Assembly: GCA_965263065.1 (NCBI GenBank)
Contig: CBDHGH010000003.1
Location: 2,108,001-2,172,000, forward strand
Direction of reading: 5' to 3'
DNA length: 64,000 bases
DNA from: TK10-74A sp965263065
GTDB taxonomy: Bacteria > Chloroflexota > Dehalococcoidia > Bin125
The position numbers and the translations under genes were made by a program. The notes below the pieces were generated by a model. That model was not told the origin of the DNA and did no database searches. It saw only the letters and a list, made by a program, of their open reading frames with translations. Below are positions 16,928-25,744 of this stretch, piece after piece (positions within the stretch are counted from its first letter, which is position 1; every line of letters starts with the position of its first letter).

Positions 16928-17248
16928 CTACTCGCACCCCGTCGCGATGGCCAGCGCCCGGCACACCTGCCCCATCTTCTGCTCGCTCAGCTGGCCCACG
17001 TAGCCCCGCAGCCGGCGTTGGTCGACCGTCTGCACGTTGTCCAGGGTCACCACCGACGGCCGCTTCAGGCCCTCGTCGGGGCCCAGCCGGACCTCGCTGG
17101 GCGCGCCCCGGATCGTCGACGTCACCTCGGCGACCGTCGCCGTGCGCAGGAACCGCAGCGCCACATCGCGCGTCAGCACCACCACCGGGCGCCGCTTGTT
17201 CGGCGCATCGAAGTGGCAGCGCCAGATCTCACCTTGGCGCAGGTCCAC
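16928..17248 (-). CDS. mazF: MazF/PemK-type mRNA interferase
   Basis: 106 residues. LRQGEIWRCHFD and KRRPVVVLTRD are the beta-barrel signatures of MazF/PemK, followed by TSTIRGAPSEVRLG and LKRPSVVTLDNVQTV, where family members hold the RNA-cleaving Arg/Thr. GTG start three bases after the antitoxin stop. Predicted sequence-specific endoribonuclease. Confidence 0.9.
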   Translation of the reverse strand: MDLRQGEIWRCHFDAPNKRRPVVVLTRDVALRFLRTATVAEVTSTIRGAPSEVRLGPDEGLKRPSVVTLDNVQTVDQRRLRGYVGQLSEQKMGQVCRALAIATGCE

Positions 17249-17251
17249 GCG

Positions 17252-17485
17252 CTACTCCTCCCCCCAGGCCTGCACGCCCTCCCACTCCGCGACCTCCGCC
17301 GCGCTCTGCGGCGCCCGCGTGTAGGCCTCCTCGTACTGCCGCGCGATGTCCTCCGTCCGCCGCTTCGCGAGGTACGCCACCGTCGCCTCCCGCAGCACGG
17401 CCGACCGCCCGCGCTCGCGCACCTCGGGCCGCTCGTCGAGCTCCGCCAGGAGGTACTCATCGAATGTCACTTGTATAGGTTTCAT
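17252..17485 (-). CDS. mazE: MazE-like ribbon-helix-helix antitoxin
   Basis: 77 residues beginning MKPIQVTFDEYLLAELDE, a ribbon-helix-helix DNA-binding N-terminus, followed by ERGRSAVLREATVAYLAKRR and an acidic tail for toxin binding. Position immediately before mazF supports the pairing. No clear Shine-Dalgarno before the ATG. Confidence 0.82.
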   Translation of the reverse strand: MKPIQVTFDEYLLAELDERPEVRERGRSAVLREATVAYLAKRRTEDIARQYEEAYTRAPQSAAEVAEWEGVQAWGEE

Positions 17486-17610
17486 CGACAGCACCGTACC
17501 ACATGTCCACGCCACATCGCAATCCGGAGCCCCGGCGTCGGCGCCGTGCGCGTGGCGTCGTCCCATGCGGGGGTCCGACCCCTGCTACCGTCCCCCAGCG
17601 CCCCCGCGCG

Positions 17611-17640
17611 TTGCCATCGCTCCGATCTCGCCGGTATGAT
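17611..17640 (+). promoter_or_regulatory. Promoter for vapBC
   Basis: TTGCCA (17611-17616) and TATGAT (17635-17640) with an 18-bp spacer, followed by GAGAAGGGG before the vapB ATG at 17671. Good consensus match in a GC-rich genome. Confidence 0.6.
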
Positions 17641-17670
17641 CGCATCGATCCGAATTGAGAAGGGGCGCCC

Positions 17671-17907
17671 ATGCGCATCTCCGAGCGCGGCCAGATCACT
17701 ATCCCCAAGCCCCTGCGCGACCGCTTCGGCATGCATCACAACGTCGAGGTCGAGCTGACCCCGAGCGATGGCGGCCTCCTGATCCGCAAGCGCCCCAGCG
17801 GCGAGCGCCCCGTGGACCGCATCTACGGCATCCTGAGCCGGCCCGGCGCCGATGCCTACCCCGTGGACGACACGGACGCCTACATCGAGGAGATCCGGGG
17901 GCGGTGA
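17671..17907 (+). CDS. vapB: SpoVT-AbrB type antitoxin
   Basis: 78 residues starting MRISERGQITIPKPLRDRFG, the swapped-hairpin AbrB DNA-binding domain of VapB/MazE antitoxins, then an acidic C-terminal tail (DDTDAYIEEIRG) for toxin binding. GAGAAGGGG ribosome site and a strong promoter upstream. Overlaps the toxin start by 4 nt (GTGA). Confidence 0.9.
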   Translation: MRISERGQITIPKPLRDRFGMHHNVEVELTPSDGGLLIRKRPSGERPVDRIYGILSRPGADAYPVDDTDAYIEEIRGR

Positions 17908-18308
17908 TCACCGCCGTCGATACGAGCGTCCTGGTGGACGTGTTCTGGGCCGACGATCGCTTCGGCATACAGTCGCGGGAGCGATTGGACGCCGCCTACC
18001 GGGCCGGCGCGATTCTCGTCTGCGACATCGTCTACGCGGAGCTCGTCCCCCGCTTCGCCGAGCGGCCGGCGCTCGACGCGGCGCTGCGCGCGATCAACGC
18101 CACCGTCTCGCCGGTCGACACCGCGATCGCGTGGGAGGCCGGGCGCCGCTGGCGGCAGTACCGCCTCGCCGGCGGCCCGCGCCAGCGCATCCTCGCCGAC
18201 TTCCTCATCGGCGCGCACGCCCTCGCCGTCGCCGACAGTTTCCTCACCCGCGACCGGGGCTTCTACCGCAGCTACTTCCCCGAGCTGCCCCAGCCGACCG
18301 CCCCGTAG
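17904..18308 (+). CDS. vapC: VapC-type PIN ribonuclease toxin
   Basis: 134 residues from GTG 17904. PIN residues: ITAVDTSVLVDVF, E in IVYAELVPRF, D in LADFLIGAHAL and LTRDRGFYRSYF. Different subgroup from the two minus-strand VapC proteins, so it arrived independently rather than by local duplication. Followed directly by decayed gene fragments. Confidence 0.9.
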   Translation: MITAVDTSVLVDVFWADDRFGIQSRERLDAAYRAGAILVCDIVYAELVPRFAERPALDAALRAINATVSPVDTAIAWEAGRRWRQYRLAGGPRQRILADFLIGAHALAVADSFLTRDRGFYRSYFPELPQPTAP

Positions 18309-18335
18309 CGCCGCCGTCCACGACCGCCGACCTCC

Positions 18336-18413
18336 CCCTGCTACCGTCCCACCATGCCCGACCGTTGGACCGCCCTCCGGCGCCGCCATCGACGCACATC
18401 GGCCCGACCGCCT
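18336..18413 (+). pseudogene. Fragment copy of Nudix gene 5' end
   Basis: About 78 bp closely match 19783-19860: the upstream ccctgctaccgtcccacc box plus the first ~20 codons of the Nudix gene at 19801, with scattered mismatches. It has no Nudix box and leads nowhere, so it is a remnant of duplication or recombination. Confidence 0.65.
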
Positions 18414-18606
18414 CCACCGTCCGGGCCGAGTCGACCTCCGTCTCGACCACCACAGGGCCCTCGGCCAGACGCACGACGATGTCCGGCCGCTTGCCGGCGC
18501 GCAGCGTCTCAGCGACAGCTTGCAGGTTGCACCGGTCGCGGAGAACCCGCGCCAGCGCGTCGTTGATGATGCTCTCGTGGCTTCGGTCGGTGGTGGATGT
18601 CGTCAT
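18414..18606 (-). pseudogene. Truncated gene of unknown family
   Basis: From the start at 18606 about 64 residues look like real protein (INDALARVLRDRC, RPDIVVRLAEGPVVVETEVD), reminiscent of an N-terminal nuclease-like or DNA-targeting domain with a VVVETE strand. At about 18414 the frame runs into the antisense of the Nudix fragment and the sequence turns low complexity. I read this as a gene cut by recombination; a short functional protein ending at 18244 cannot be excluded. Confidence 0.5.
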
Positions 18607-18622
18607 GCGATGGTGATCTGTC

Positions 18623-19660
18623 TCAACGGACTACTGTTCGAGGCTGCATGCTGTCGACCTCCACCATTCGTAGCTTCTGCTTCTCGAAGAACTTCATCAG
18701 GGCCTGCGCGTACTTTGGCACCGGTTCTAGATCCGCGACCCTTGAGAGCTCCCGACCAGCGCGGGTCAGGGCAACGCCTGACACCCTGAACTCTTCGCTC
18801 TTGCTTCGCTCGGTGCTTTGCTCAAGCACCCAGAACCGATCCTGGAAGCAGAACGGGATTCTGAGGAACTCCGTCCGGCCAGGCAGCGGCACACCCAGGG
18901 ATAGGCGATAATCGTAATACGAGTTGTAGTCAGCGATTATCAGCCCATGTTCGTTGAGGATATTGAGCGAATCGAAGCCAAGTCCATAGTCTTTGAGAGC
19001 GTTGGCCCCCGGACTACCACCCAATGAAGCAACCCTGGCATCCAGGATGATATTGCCGTCTGGTTTGAGTGATACTGACGCAGAGCACAGCTTACGGAAG
19101 ATCACGGCTGCTGGTCTATCAAGGTCTCGCAGCACTCCGAGAGTCCGAATGGATGTGCCGCCCGGTCGTTCAACCTGACCGGCAAGCACTTTCGCCCAGA
19201 GCGTTTGCATATCGTCTGAAGACACATCCTGCGCTTCGTTGAAGAAGCGCGCCGTCCAGTCGTGATCGGGCTCGTGGTTGGCGATCTCACCCTCGGGAAG
19301 ACTGGCTGCGGCCTTGTGCACGATCGACTCGATGTTCTCCTGTCGCTTCGTCTCCTGAAACGAAAGACGCTGTTCGATCCGGGAATCAGTGGTCAGATGG
19401 CTCTCGGCTGCGACCCCAGTTGTTCCCAGCTGTCTTCGTGCGTCGGCTTGGGCGGTGGTGATAGCTGAGAGTGACCTTGCTTGCCCGGACGCAAGAATCG
19501 CTTGGCTGTCCGCTTCGCCTTGTGCGGCAATCCGCCCTGCCTCGGCCCTGCGACGGGCGCCCCAGGGGGCGAGCATGGAACCGGCGATGCTGCCCACTCC
19601 ACTGGCCACATAGTCAGCCAGCTTGTCCAGGGCAGTGACCCTAACAGTGAGTTCCACCAA
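18623..19660 (-). CDS. DUF2806 domain protein
   Basis: 345 residues. The N-terminus has a helical, possibly membrane-associated part (VASGVGSIAGSMLAPW) and an alanine-rich helix. The core DWTARFFNEAQDVSSDDMQTLWAKVLAGQ followed by RTLGVLRDL is the DUF2806 signature. Members are found scattered in accessory regions; function unknown. More AT-rich than the Nudix gene beside it, consistent with acquisition. Confidence 0.75.
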   Translation of the reverse strand: MVELTVRVTALDKLADYVASGVGSIAGSMLAPWGARRRAEAGRIAAQGEADSQAILASGQARSLSAITTAQADARRQLGTTGVAAESHLTTDSRIEQRLSFQETKRQENIESIVHKAAASLPEGEIANHEPDHDWTARFFNEAQDVSSDDMQTLWAKVLAGQVERPGGTSIRTLGVLRDLDRPAAVIFRKLCSASVSLKPDGNIILDARVASLGGSPGANALKDYGLGFDSLNILNEHGLIIADYNSYYDYRLSLGVPLPGRTEFLRIPFCFQDRFWVLEQSTERSKSEEFRVSGVALTRAGRELSRVADLEPVPKYAQALMKFFEKQKLRMVEVDSMQPRTVVR

Positions 19661-19800
19661 GCCGAGCTCCCTACACGAACATCAATGGTATCCGGTCGCG
19701 CCAACAGCCACCTGCGGACGCTCTCGGCAGCGTAGAACACCTGTGCGTATCGCTGCAAGCCCCACCCCCACCCCCGACCGACCCCTGCTACCGTCCCACC

Positions 19801-20382
19801 ATGCCCGACCTGTGGACCGCCCTGCACGCCGCCATCGACGCCCATGAGCCCGACCGGCTCGACGCCGGCGACCACCCCGCCGCCGCCGTCCTCGTGCCGG
19901 TGCTGCCGTACGCCGAGCCGCACATCGTCTTCACCGTGCGCAGCCAGCTCGTCGAGCACCACAAGGGCGAGATCTCGTTCCCCGGCGGCATCTGGGAGCC
20001 CGAGGACGAGGATCTGCGCCGCACCGCCCTGCGCGAGGCCTGGGAGGAGACCGGCATCGACCCCGGCCACGTGCGCATCCTGGGCGAGGTCAGCCACTTC
20101 GTCACGATCTCCAACTTCCACGTCACCCCCTACGTGGGCCTGCTCGACCGCGCCCCCTACCCCTTCCGCGCCAGCGCGGTCGAGGTGGCCGAGATCCTCG
20201 AGGTGCCGCTCTCGCACCTGCTCGACCCCGCCAACCACGCCGTGCGCCGCATCGACCGCGACCGCGAGCGCTACGAGCTGCGCGACTACCTCTGGCGCGA
20301 GCACGTGATCTGGGGCGCGACCGGCGCGATCCTGCGGCGCCTGCTCGAGGAGGTCGGCGTGCAGCTGGGCGTGGCCCACTGA
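19801..20382 (+). CDS. Nudix hydrolase, CoA pyrophosphatase type
   Basis: 193 residues. Nudix box GGIWEPEDEDLRRTALREAWEETGI (key G, E, REAWEET) is complete, and HKGEISFPGG just before it is the extra motif of CoA pyrophosphatases of the NudL group, which split CoA to phosphopantetheine and 3',5'-ADP. An extended -10-like box TGCTACCGT lies 6 nt before the ATG with no Shine-Dalgarno, suggesting a leaderless mRNA. The 5' end is partly duplicated at 18336. Confidence 0.88.
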   Translation: MPDLWTALHAAIDAHEPDRLDAGDHPAAAVLVPVLPYAEPHIVFTVRSQLVEHHKGEISFPGGIWEPEDEDLRRTALREAWEETGIDPGHVRILGEVSHFVTISNFHVTPYVGLLDRAPYPFRASAVEVAEILEVPLSHLLDPANHAVRRIDRDRERYELRDYLWREHVIWGATGAILRRLLEEVGVQLGVAH

Positions 20383-20393
20383 GGCGGTTCGGG

Positions 20394-20783
20394 TCAGGTG
20401 CGGGCGTCGCCGCTGACCATCATCACGTCGCCCCCCACCCCTACGAACAGCGTGCCCTCGGGCTCCGCCCCCTCCCCCGCTCGACCCTCGCCGAAGCGAA
20501 AGATGACCTCCAGCCCCGCGATGACCTCCGTCTCGACGACCGCCTTCGCGACCCAGACGTGCGGCCCGCAGCGCACGTCGACGCGCGCCAGCGACGGCCA
20601 CAGCACCAGCCGCAGCGTGCCCGTTTCGCTGCGATGCCGGATCGCGTAGACGGCCTCGCCCGCCGCCGGCTCGTAGGGCTCGCGCGTGGCCTCGACGCCG
20701 AACAGCGTCGCGACGGCCGACGCCGCCTCGCGCGTCACGCCGGCGAACGCGCGCCGCGGTCGCAGCGGCGGCCCCTCAGCCAC
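20394..20783 (-). CDS. Conserved hypothetical protein downstream of rarA
   Basis: 129 residues, mostly beta (AVYAIRHRSETGTLRLVLWPSLARVDVRCGPHVWVAK, ETEVIAGLEVIFRFGEG, LFVGVGGDVMMVSG). No family recognised. Overlaps the end of rarA by 8 nt and is probably co-transcribed with it. Confidence 0.6.
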   Translation of the reverse strand: MAEGPPLRPRRAFAGVTREAASAVATLFGVEATREPYEPAAGEAVYAIRHRSETGTLRLVLWPSLARVDVRCGPHVWVAKAVVETEVIAGLEVIFRFGEGRAGEGAEPEGTLFVGVGGDVMMVSGDART

Positions 20784-22221
20784 GACGCGGCTCCGGCGGG
20801 CGCGGCCGGGCCCGCCCCTCGGGCGCGCGCAGCTCGGGCCGCGGCGGCGCGACCGGCCCCCGCCGTCGCGCGGCCAGCTCCGCCTCGGCCCCCTCCGGCC
20901 CCGGCGTGTAGTAGCGACGCCCGGCCAGCGCGTCGGGCAGGTGGACCTGGTCGGCCGCGACGTGCCCCGGCCGGTCGTGCGCGTACTGGTAGCCCGCCCC
21001 GTAGCCCAGCGACTTCATCAGCCCCGTGACGGCGTTGCGCAGGTGCAGCGGCACCGGCAGCTGGCCGCGCGCCTGCACGTCGGCCATCGCCGCCTGGTAC
21101 GCCGTCAGCGCCGTGTTGCTCTTCGGCGCCAGCGCCAGGTACAGCGCCGCCTCGGCCAGGATCAGGTAGCCCTCGGGCATGCCCACGAAGTGCACCGCCT
21201 GCTGCGCCGACACCGCCACGGCCAGCGCCTGCGGGTCGGCCAGGCCCACGTCCTCGGCCGCCAGGATCACCATCCGCCGCACGAGGAACAGCGGGTCCTC
21301 GCCCGCCTCGACCAGCCGCGCCAGCCAGTACAGCGCCGCGTCGGGGTCGGAGCCGCGCAGCGACTTGATGAAGGCCGAGACGGTGTCGTAGTGGGCGTCG
21401 CCCGACTTGTCGTGCCGCAGCCGCCGCTCGATGATCGCCTCGATGTCGGCCACCGTCACCATCGGCGACGCCGCGCGGCCCCCGCCCGCTCCGTCGTTGA
21501 CGGCTCCATCCCCGACCGCGACATCCTTGACCGCCAGCTCCAGGCTGTTCAGCGCGACCCGCGCGTCGCCGCCGCTCAGCTCGACCAGCGCCCGCAGCGC
21601 CTCCGCCTCGACGCTGACGCCCCAGCCCGCGAGGCCGCGCTCGGCGTCGGCCAGCGCCCGCTCGAGCAGCGATTGCAGCGCCTCGGGCGCCAGCGGCGCC
21701 AGCGTGAACACCCGCGACCGCGACAGCAGCGGCGCGATCACCTCGAACGACGGGTTCTCCGTCGTCGCGCCGATCAGCGTCACCGTGCCGTCCTCGACGT
21801 AGGGCAGCACGGCGTCCTGCTGCGCCTTGTTGAAGCGGTGGATCTCGTCGATGAAGAGGATCGTGCGCGGGCCGCCGTCGCGCCCCCGCGCCTGCGCCTC
21901 CGTCATCGCCGCGCGCAGGTCGGCGACGCCGCTCGACACCGCCGACAGCTGCACGAAGACCGCCCGCGTCGCCCGCGCCACGATGCGCGCCAGGGTCGTC
22001 TTGCCCACGCCCGGCGGCCCCCAGAAGATCGCCGACGGCATGGCGTCGCGCTCGATCGCGCGGCGGAGCGGCCGCCCCTCGCCGATCAACTGCTCCTGCC
22101 CGGCGAACTCGTCCAGCGTGCGCGGGCGCATGCGGGCCGCCAGCGGCGCCCGCGCGTCGACGGCGTCCAACTCCTGCGCGTCGAACAGACCCGGCCCGGA
22201 TGGCGTGCGTCGGCGTGGCAT
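20776..22221 (-). CDS. rarA: Replication-associated recombination protein A
   Basis: 481 residues, AAA+ ATPase of the RarA/MgsA family (eukaryotic WRNIP1). Walker A GPPGVGKTTLARIVA, Walker B FIDEIHRFNKAQQD, sensor ATTENPSFEV, and the C-terminal tetramerisation part with LRGSDPDAALYWLARLVEAGEDP. Acts at stalled replication forks with SSB. A short linker (about residues 245-262) is glycine/alanine rich and longer than usual. Confidence 0.95.
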   Translation of the reverse strand: MPRRRTPSGPGLFDAQELDAVDARAPLAARMRPRTLDEFAGQEQLIGEGRPLRRAIERDAMPSAIFWGPPGVGKTTLARIVARATRAVFVQLSAVSSGVADLRAAMTEAQARGRDGGPRTILFIDEIHRFNKAQQDAVLPYVEDGTVTLIGATTENPSFEVIAPLLSRSRVFTLAPLAPEALQSLLERALADAERGLAGWGVSVEAEALRALVELSGGDARVALNSLELAVKDVAVGDGAVNDGAGGGRAASPMVTVADIEAIIERRLRHDKSGDAHYDTVSAFIKSLRGSDPDAALYWLARLVEAGEDPLFLVRRMVILAAEDVGLADPQALAVAVSAQQAVHFVGMPEGYLILAEAALYLALAPKSNTALTAYQAAMADVQARGQLPVPLHLRNAVTGLMKSLGYGAGYQYAHDRPGHVAADQVHLPDALAGRRYYTPGPEGAEAELAARRRGPVAPPRPELRAPEGRARPRPPEPRRG

Positions 22222-22249
22222 GGCCGCAGCATAGTGCGGCGGGGGGTTG

Positions 22250-22879
22250 CTAGATCAGGCGGCGCGGGCCCGACCCCCGCTGCTCCTGCCAGCGACGCAG
22301 CAGCGTCTCCGCCCGGCCCTGCGCGACCTTCCAGCGCGACTCGTCGTCCTTCGGGTCCTTGTGGCCCCGCCGATGGCCCGCCAGCCACGCCTCGCGCACC
22401 GACTCGGGCCGCAGCTCCCCCACCATCGCCCCGCGCAGCCCCGACGCCTTGAGCAACTCCACCGCCTCCTCCGCCGGCACCAGCGGCGTGCCCGTCGACG
22501 CCGGCGGCCGGAAGTGCATGATCGCGACGTCGACGAAGCCAATCAGCGAGTCCGGGTCGATGCCGGGCACGGCCTCGAGCACCTGCTTCGCCGCCCGCTT
22601 CTCCGCGACGTACGGGCGCAGCGCCTTGGTGTCGGCGTGCACCTGCCCGAGCAGCCGGATGCCGTAGCGCTCCCGCCGCTGCGAGAGCAGCAGCATCGCC
22701 CAGAACATCGCGTCGCACAGCCGCGACAGCTCCCAGCCGTCGTAGCCCCGCCCCCCCTTGCTGCCCTTCTTCGCCCGCAGCTGCGTGAGGAAGTCGCGCG
22801 CCGCGATCTCGAGGATCGCCCGCCGCCGCTTCGGCGTCTTGTCGCGCGGATCGATCCCTTCCGCGATGCGACGCAACAT
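22250..22879 (-). CDS. Hypothetical protein
   Basis: 209 residues, basic and helical, starting MLRRIAEGIDPRDKTPKRRRA; contains RGYDGWELSRLCDAMFWAMLLLSQRRERYG and later PGIDPDSLIGFVDVAIMHF. No family recognised. GGAG lies upstream of the ATG. Encoded just upstream of rarA on the same strand, so perhaps co-transcribed. Confidence 0.6.
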   Translation of the reverse strand: MLRRIAEGIDPRDKTPKRRRAILEIAARDFLTQLRAKKGSKGGRGYDGWELSRLCDAMFWAMLLLSQRRERYGIRLLGQVHADTKALRPYVAEKRAAKQVLEAVPGIDPDSLIGFVDVAIMHFRPPASTGTPLVPAEEAVELLKASGLRGAMVGELRPESVREAWLAGHRRGHKDPKDDESRWKVAQGRAETLLRRWQEQRGSGPRRLI

Positions 22880-22934
22880 GCCCGCGCCTCCTCTCCTGGA
22901 TCCATTCTATGCCCGTCGGCATCAACCGGCTCCC

Positions 22935-22973
22935 TTGGCACAGGGTCGACATTCTGTAGCCTGATGGCTACAG
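22935..22973 (+). promoter_or_regulatory. Promoter and operator of orphan antitoxin
   Basis: Perfect inverted repeat CTGTAGCC-TGAT-GGCTACAG (22954-22973), overlapping a possible TTGGCA-N16-TAGCCT promoter. This CTGTAGCC/GGCTACAG form is the kind of operator seen with small HTH antitoxins. AAGGAG follows at 22979-22984. Confidence 0.6.
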
Positions 22974-22991
22974 GCAAGAAGGAGAAACGAG

Positions 22992-23276
22992 ATGCCGGTA
23001 CGGGAGCATAGGGTGAGCGACTACCTGCGGACGCCGGAAGACATCGCCGCGTACCTGAACGCCGCCGTCGATGAGATGGAGGGCGACCCCCGCCTGCTCA
23101 TGAAGGCCTTCCGCAACGTCGCCGAGGCGCAAGGCGGCGTCTCCGCGCTGGCGCGGGAGGCCGGGCTGGATCGGGTGGCGCTTTCGCGGTCGCTGTCCGG
23201 CCAGAGAACGCCACGGCTCGACACGCTCGCGAAGGTCGCCGCCGCGTGTGGGGTCAAACTGCAGTTCTCGGCCTAG
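22992..23276 (+). CDS. HigA-like addiction-module antidote protein (orphan)
   Basis: 94 residues. The first half (LRTPEDIAAYLNAAVDEME) and the HTH segment (GGVSALAREAGLDRVALSRSL, TPRLDTLAKVAAACGVKLQF) match the probable addiction-module antidote family that usually follows a RelE/HigB-type toxin gene. No toxin lies next to it: only about 110 bp separate it from the previous gene and a convergent mutS2 follows. The upstream palindrome suggests it still autoregulates. Confidence 0.8.
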   Translation: MPVREHRVSDYLRTPEDIAAYLNAAVDEMEGDPRLLMKAFRNVAEAQGGVSALAREAGLDRVALSRSLSGQRTPRLDTLAKVAAACGVKLQFSA

Positions 23277-23299
23277 CGCGGTCAAGGCGGCGGCCCGCC

Positions 23300-25705
23300 T
23301 CAGACGGCCATCCGCACGATCGTGACACCTTCGCCGCCTTCGCGCCGCTCCGCCCCCTCGAACGACGTGACCAGCGGATGGTCGCGCAGCAGCTCCCGCA
23401 CGGCCACGCGCAGTCGGCCCGTGCCCTTGCCGTGCACCAACTCCAGCCGATGCAGCCCCGCCCGGTAGGCCGCGTCGAGGAACGACTCGACCGCCGGCAG
23501 CGCCTCGTCGAGCGTCTGGCCGCGCATGTCCAGGCGGCTCTCGGCGTCGGCCGGCGCGAGGTTGAGGTGCACGCCACCCGACGGCTCTCCGCCCGACGGT
23601 AGCGCCGACCCGTCGCGCGTGGTGCGCTCGACCTGATCGATCGGCACGCGGCTGCGCAGCGCCCCCAGCTGCACTTCGACGTAGCCCTCGCCATCGACCG
23701 GGCCCAGCGCATCGCCGGCCTGCTCGATGCCCGACAGGTGGAGCTTGTCGCCCGCCCGGATCGCCGACGGGTCGAGCGGCGTCTCCTGCGCCCGCCGCGC
23801 CCGCCGCCGCCGCGCATCAAGGCGCTTGTCCCGCACGACCGCCAGCCGCGCCGCCGCCGTCTCGACCTCGCGCCGCGCCGCCTCGACGTCGTGCCGGCGG
23901 CCCTTCAGCAGCCGCTTCTCGGCCGACCGCAGCGACCGCCGTAGCGTCGCCAGCTCCGTCTCCATCGACAGCTCCGTGCGCCCGATGATCGCCTCCCGCT
24001 GCGACTCCAGGTCGTCGCGGGTCTGCGCCAGCCCGGCCCGGATCTGCTCCGCCTCCCGCCGCGCGAACTGCTCCGCCGCCCGCGCGTCGCTGGCCGCCGC
24101 GTGCTCCTGTTGCAGGTCGGCCAGCAGCGCCTCGACGCTGGCGTCGTCGCGGTCCATGCCCGCCTCGGCGTCGCGCAGCGCCGCCTCGGGCATGCCCAGC
24201 CGCCGCACGATCGCGATCGCGTTGCTGCGACCGGGCAGCCCCAGCCGCAGCTGATAGGTGGGCGCCAGCGTCTCGGGGTCGAAGTCGACCGACGCGTTCT
24301 GCACGCCCGGCGCCTGATGCGCGAACAGCTTCAACTCGCCGTGGTGCGTGGTCGCCATCACGCTCACGTCGCGCGCCACCAGCTGCGACAGGATGGCCCG
24401 GCCCAGCGCCGCGCCCTCGCTGGGGTCGGTGCCCGCGCCCAGCTCGTCGAGCAGCACCAGGCTGTGCGCGTCGGCCTCGGCCAGGATGCGGATGATGTTG
24501 CCCATGTGCGACGAGAACGTCGATAGCGACTGCTCGATGCTCTGCTCGTCGCCGATGTCGGCGAACACGCCCTCGTAGACCGGGAAGCGCGACCCCGGCT
24601 CGGCCGGCACCGCCATCCCCGCCTGCGCCATCAGCGCCAGCAGCCCCACCGTCTTCAGCGCCACCGTCTTGCCGCCCGTGTTCGGCCCCGTCACCAGCAC
24701 GCCGGGCTGATCGCCGCCCAGCATCAGCGAGATCGGCACGACCTCCCCCCGCAGCAACGGATGCCGCGCCGTCTGCAGGCGCAGCTCCGACGGCGCCTCC
24801 ACCACCCAGCCGATCGCCGTGTCGCCCGGCGCCGGCAGCGACGCCCCCATCTCGGCCCCGAGCGCGCCGCGCGCCAGCACGACGTCGATCTCGGCGATCG
24901 CCGCCAGCGACGCCGCGATCGCGCCCGCCTCGGCCCCGATCGCCTCGCTCAGCCGTCGCAGGATGCGCTCGATCTCGCGCTCCTCGGCCAGCCGCGCCTC
25001 GCGCCAGGCGTTGCCCATCTCCACGACCGCCAGCGGCTCGACGAAGACCGTCGCCCCGCTCGACGAGACGTCGTGCACCAGCCCGCGCATGTGGCCGCGC
25101 GACTCGGCCTTGATCGGCATCACGTAGCGCCCGGCCCGCTCCGTGATGATCGCATCCTGCGCGATGCCCTGGTCGATCGCCCGCTGCAGGATGCCCTCCA
25201 TGCGCGACACCAGGCGGTCGTGCGCGTCGCGCGTCGCCTGGCGCAGCCGCGGCAGCGCCGGGCTGGCGTCGTCGCGCATCTCGCCCGACGGCGCGATCGC
25301 CCGATCGATCGCCTCGATCACCCTCGCGAACTGCCCGATCCGCCCCGCCAGGTGCGCCAACCCCGGCAGCTCCCGCGCCATCGGCGCCAGTTGGTTGCGC
25401 ACCGTCCCGGCCCGGCCCAGGAAGCCCGCCACCGTCCGCACGTCCTGCGCCGGTAGCAGCGCCCCCCGCGACGCCGCCTCGACCATCGGCTCCACGTCGC
25501 CGATCGATCCCAGCGAGAAGCGCGGCTTCAGCGATCGCAGCGCCAGCGCCTCCGCCGTCAGCCGCTGGCGGCGTCGCACCTCCTCGACGTCGGCGCTGGG
25601 CGCGAGCGCATCGGCCAGGGCCTGCCCGCCCCGCGACGCGCACAGCCCCCGCAGCCGCGCCACGATCTTCGGGTACTCCAGCGACTCGATCGTCTTCGCG
25701 TCCAG
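23300..25705 (-). CDS. mutS2: Endonuclease MutS2
   Basis: About 801 residues. ATPase motifs GPNTGGKTVALKTVG, LLDELGAGTDPSEGAAL and TTHHGELKLF, then a coiled region and a C-terminal Smr nuclease domain (LDMRGQTLDEAL, HGKGTGRLR). Homologues act on branched DNA or collided ribosomes. The conserved N-terminus DAKTIESLEYPKIVARLRG has no ATG, GTG or TTG before it; CTG at 25705 gives the family-like start and has GGGAGAGG 12 nt upstream. The GTG at 25663 would remove 14 conserved residues. The frame is the same as selA, separated by its TGA at 25745-25747. Confidence 0.9.
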   Translation of the reverse strand: MDAKTIESLEYPKIVARLRGLCASRGGQALADALAPSADVEEVRRRQRLTAEALALRSLKPRFSLGSIGDVEPMVEAASRGALLPAQDVRTVAGFLGRAGTVRNQLAPMARELPGLAHLAGRIGQFARVIEAIDRAIAPSGEMRDDASPALPRLRQATRDAHDRLVSRMEGILQRAIDQGIAQDAIITERAGRYVMPIKAESRGHMRGLVHDVSSSGATVFVEPLAVVEMGNAWREARLAEEREIERILRRLSEAIGAEAGAIAASLAAIAEIDVVLARGALGAEMGASLPAPGDTAIGWVVEAPSELRLQTARHPLLRGEVVPISLMLGGDQPGVLVTGPNTGGKTVALKTVGLLALMAQAGMAVPAEPGSRFPVYEGVFADIGDEQSIEQSLSTFSSHMGNIIRILAEADAHSLVLLDELGAGTDPSEGAALGRAILSQLVARDVSVMATTHHGELKLFAHQAPGVQNASVDFDPETLAPTYQLRLGLPGRSNAIAIVRRLGMPEAALRDAEAGMDRDDASVEALLADLQQEHAAASDARAAEQFARREAEQIRAGLAQTRDDLESQREAIIGRTELSMETELATLRRSLRSAEKRLLKGRRHDVEAARREVETAAARLAVVRDKRLDARRRRARRAQETPLDPSAIRAGDKLHLSGIEQAGDALGPVDGEGYVEVQLGALRSRVPIDQVERTTRDGSALPSGGEPSGGVHLNLAPADAESRLDMRGQTLDEALPAVESFLDAAYRAGLHRLELVHGKGTGRLRVAVRELLRDHPLVTSFEGAERREGGEGVTIVRMAV

Positions 25706-25744
25706 CGCCGTTACCAGCCTCTCCCGGGGTTCGCCCCCGACCGC

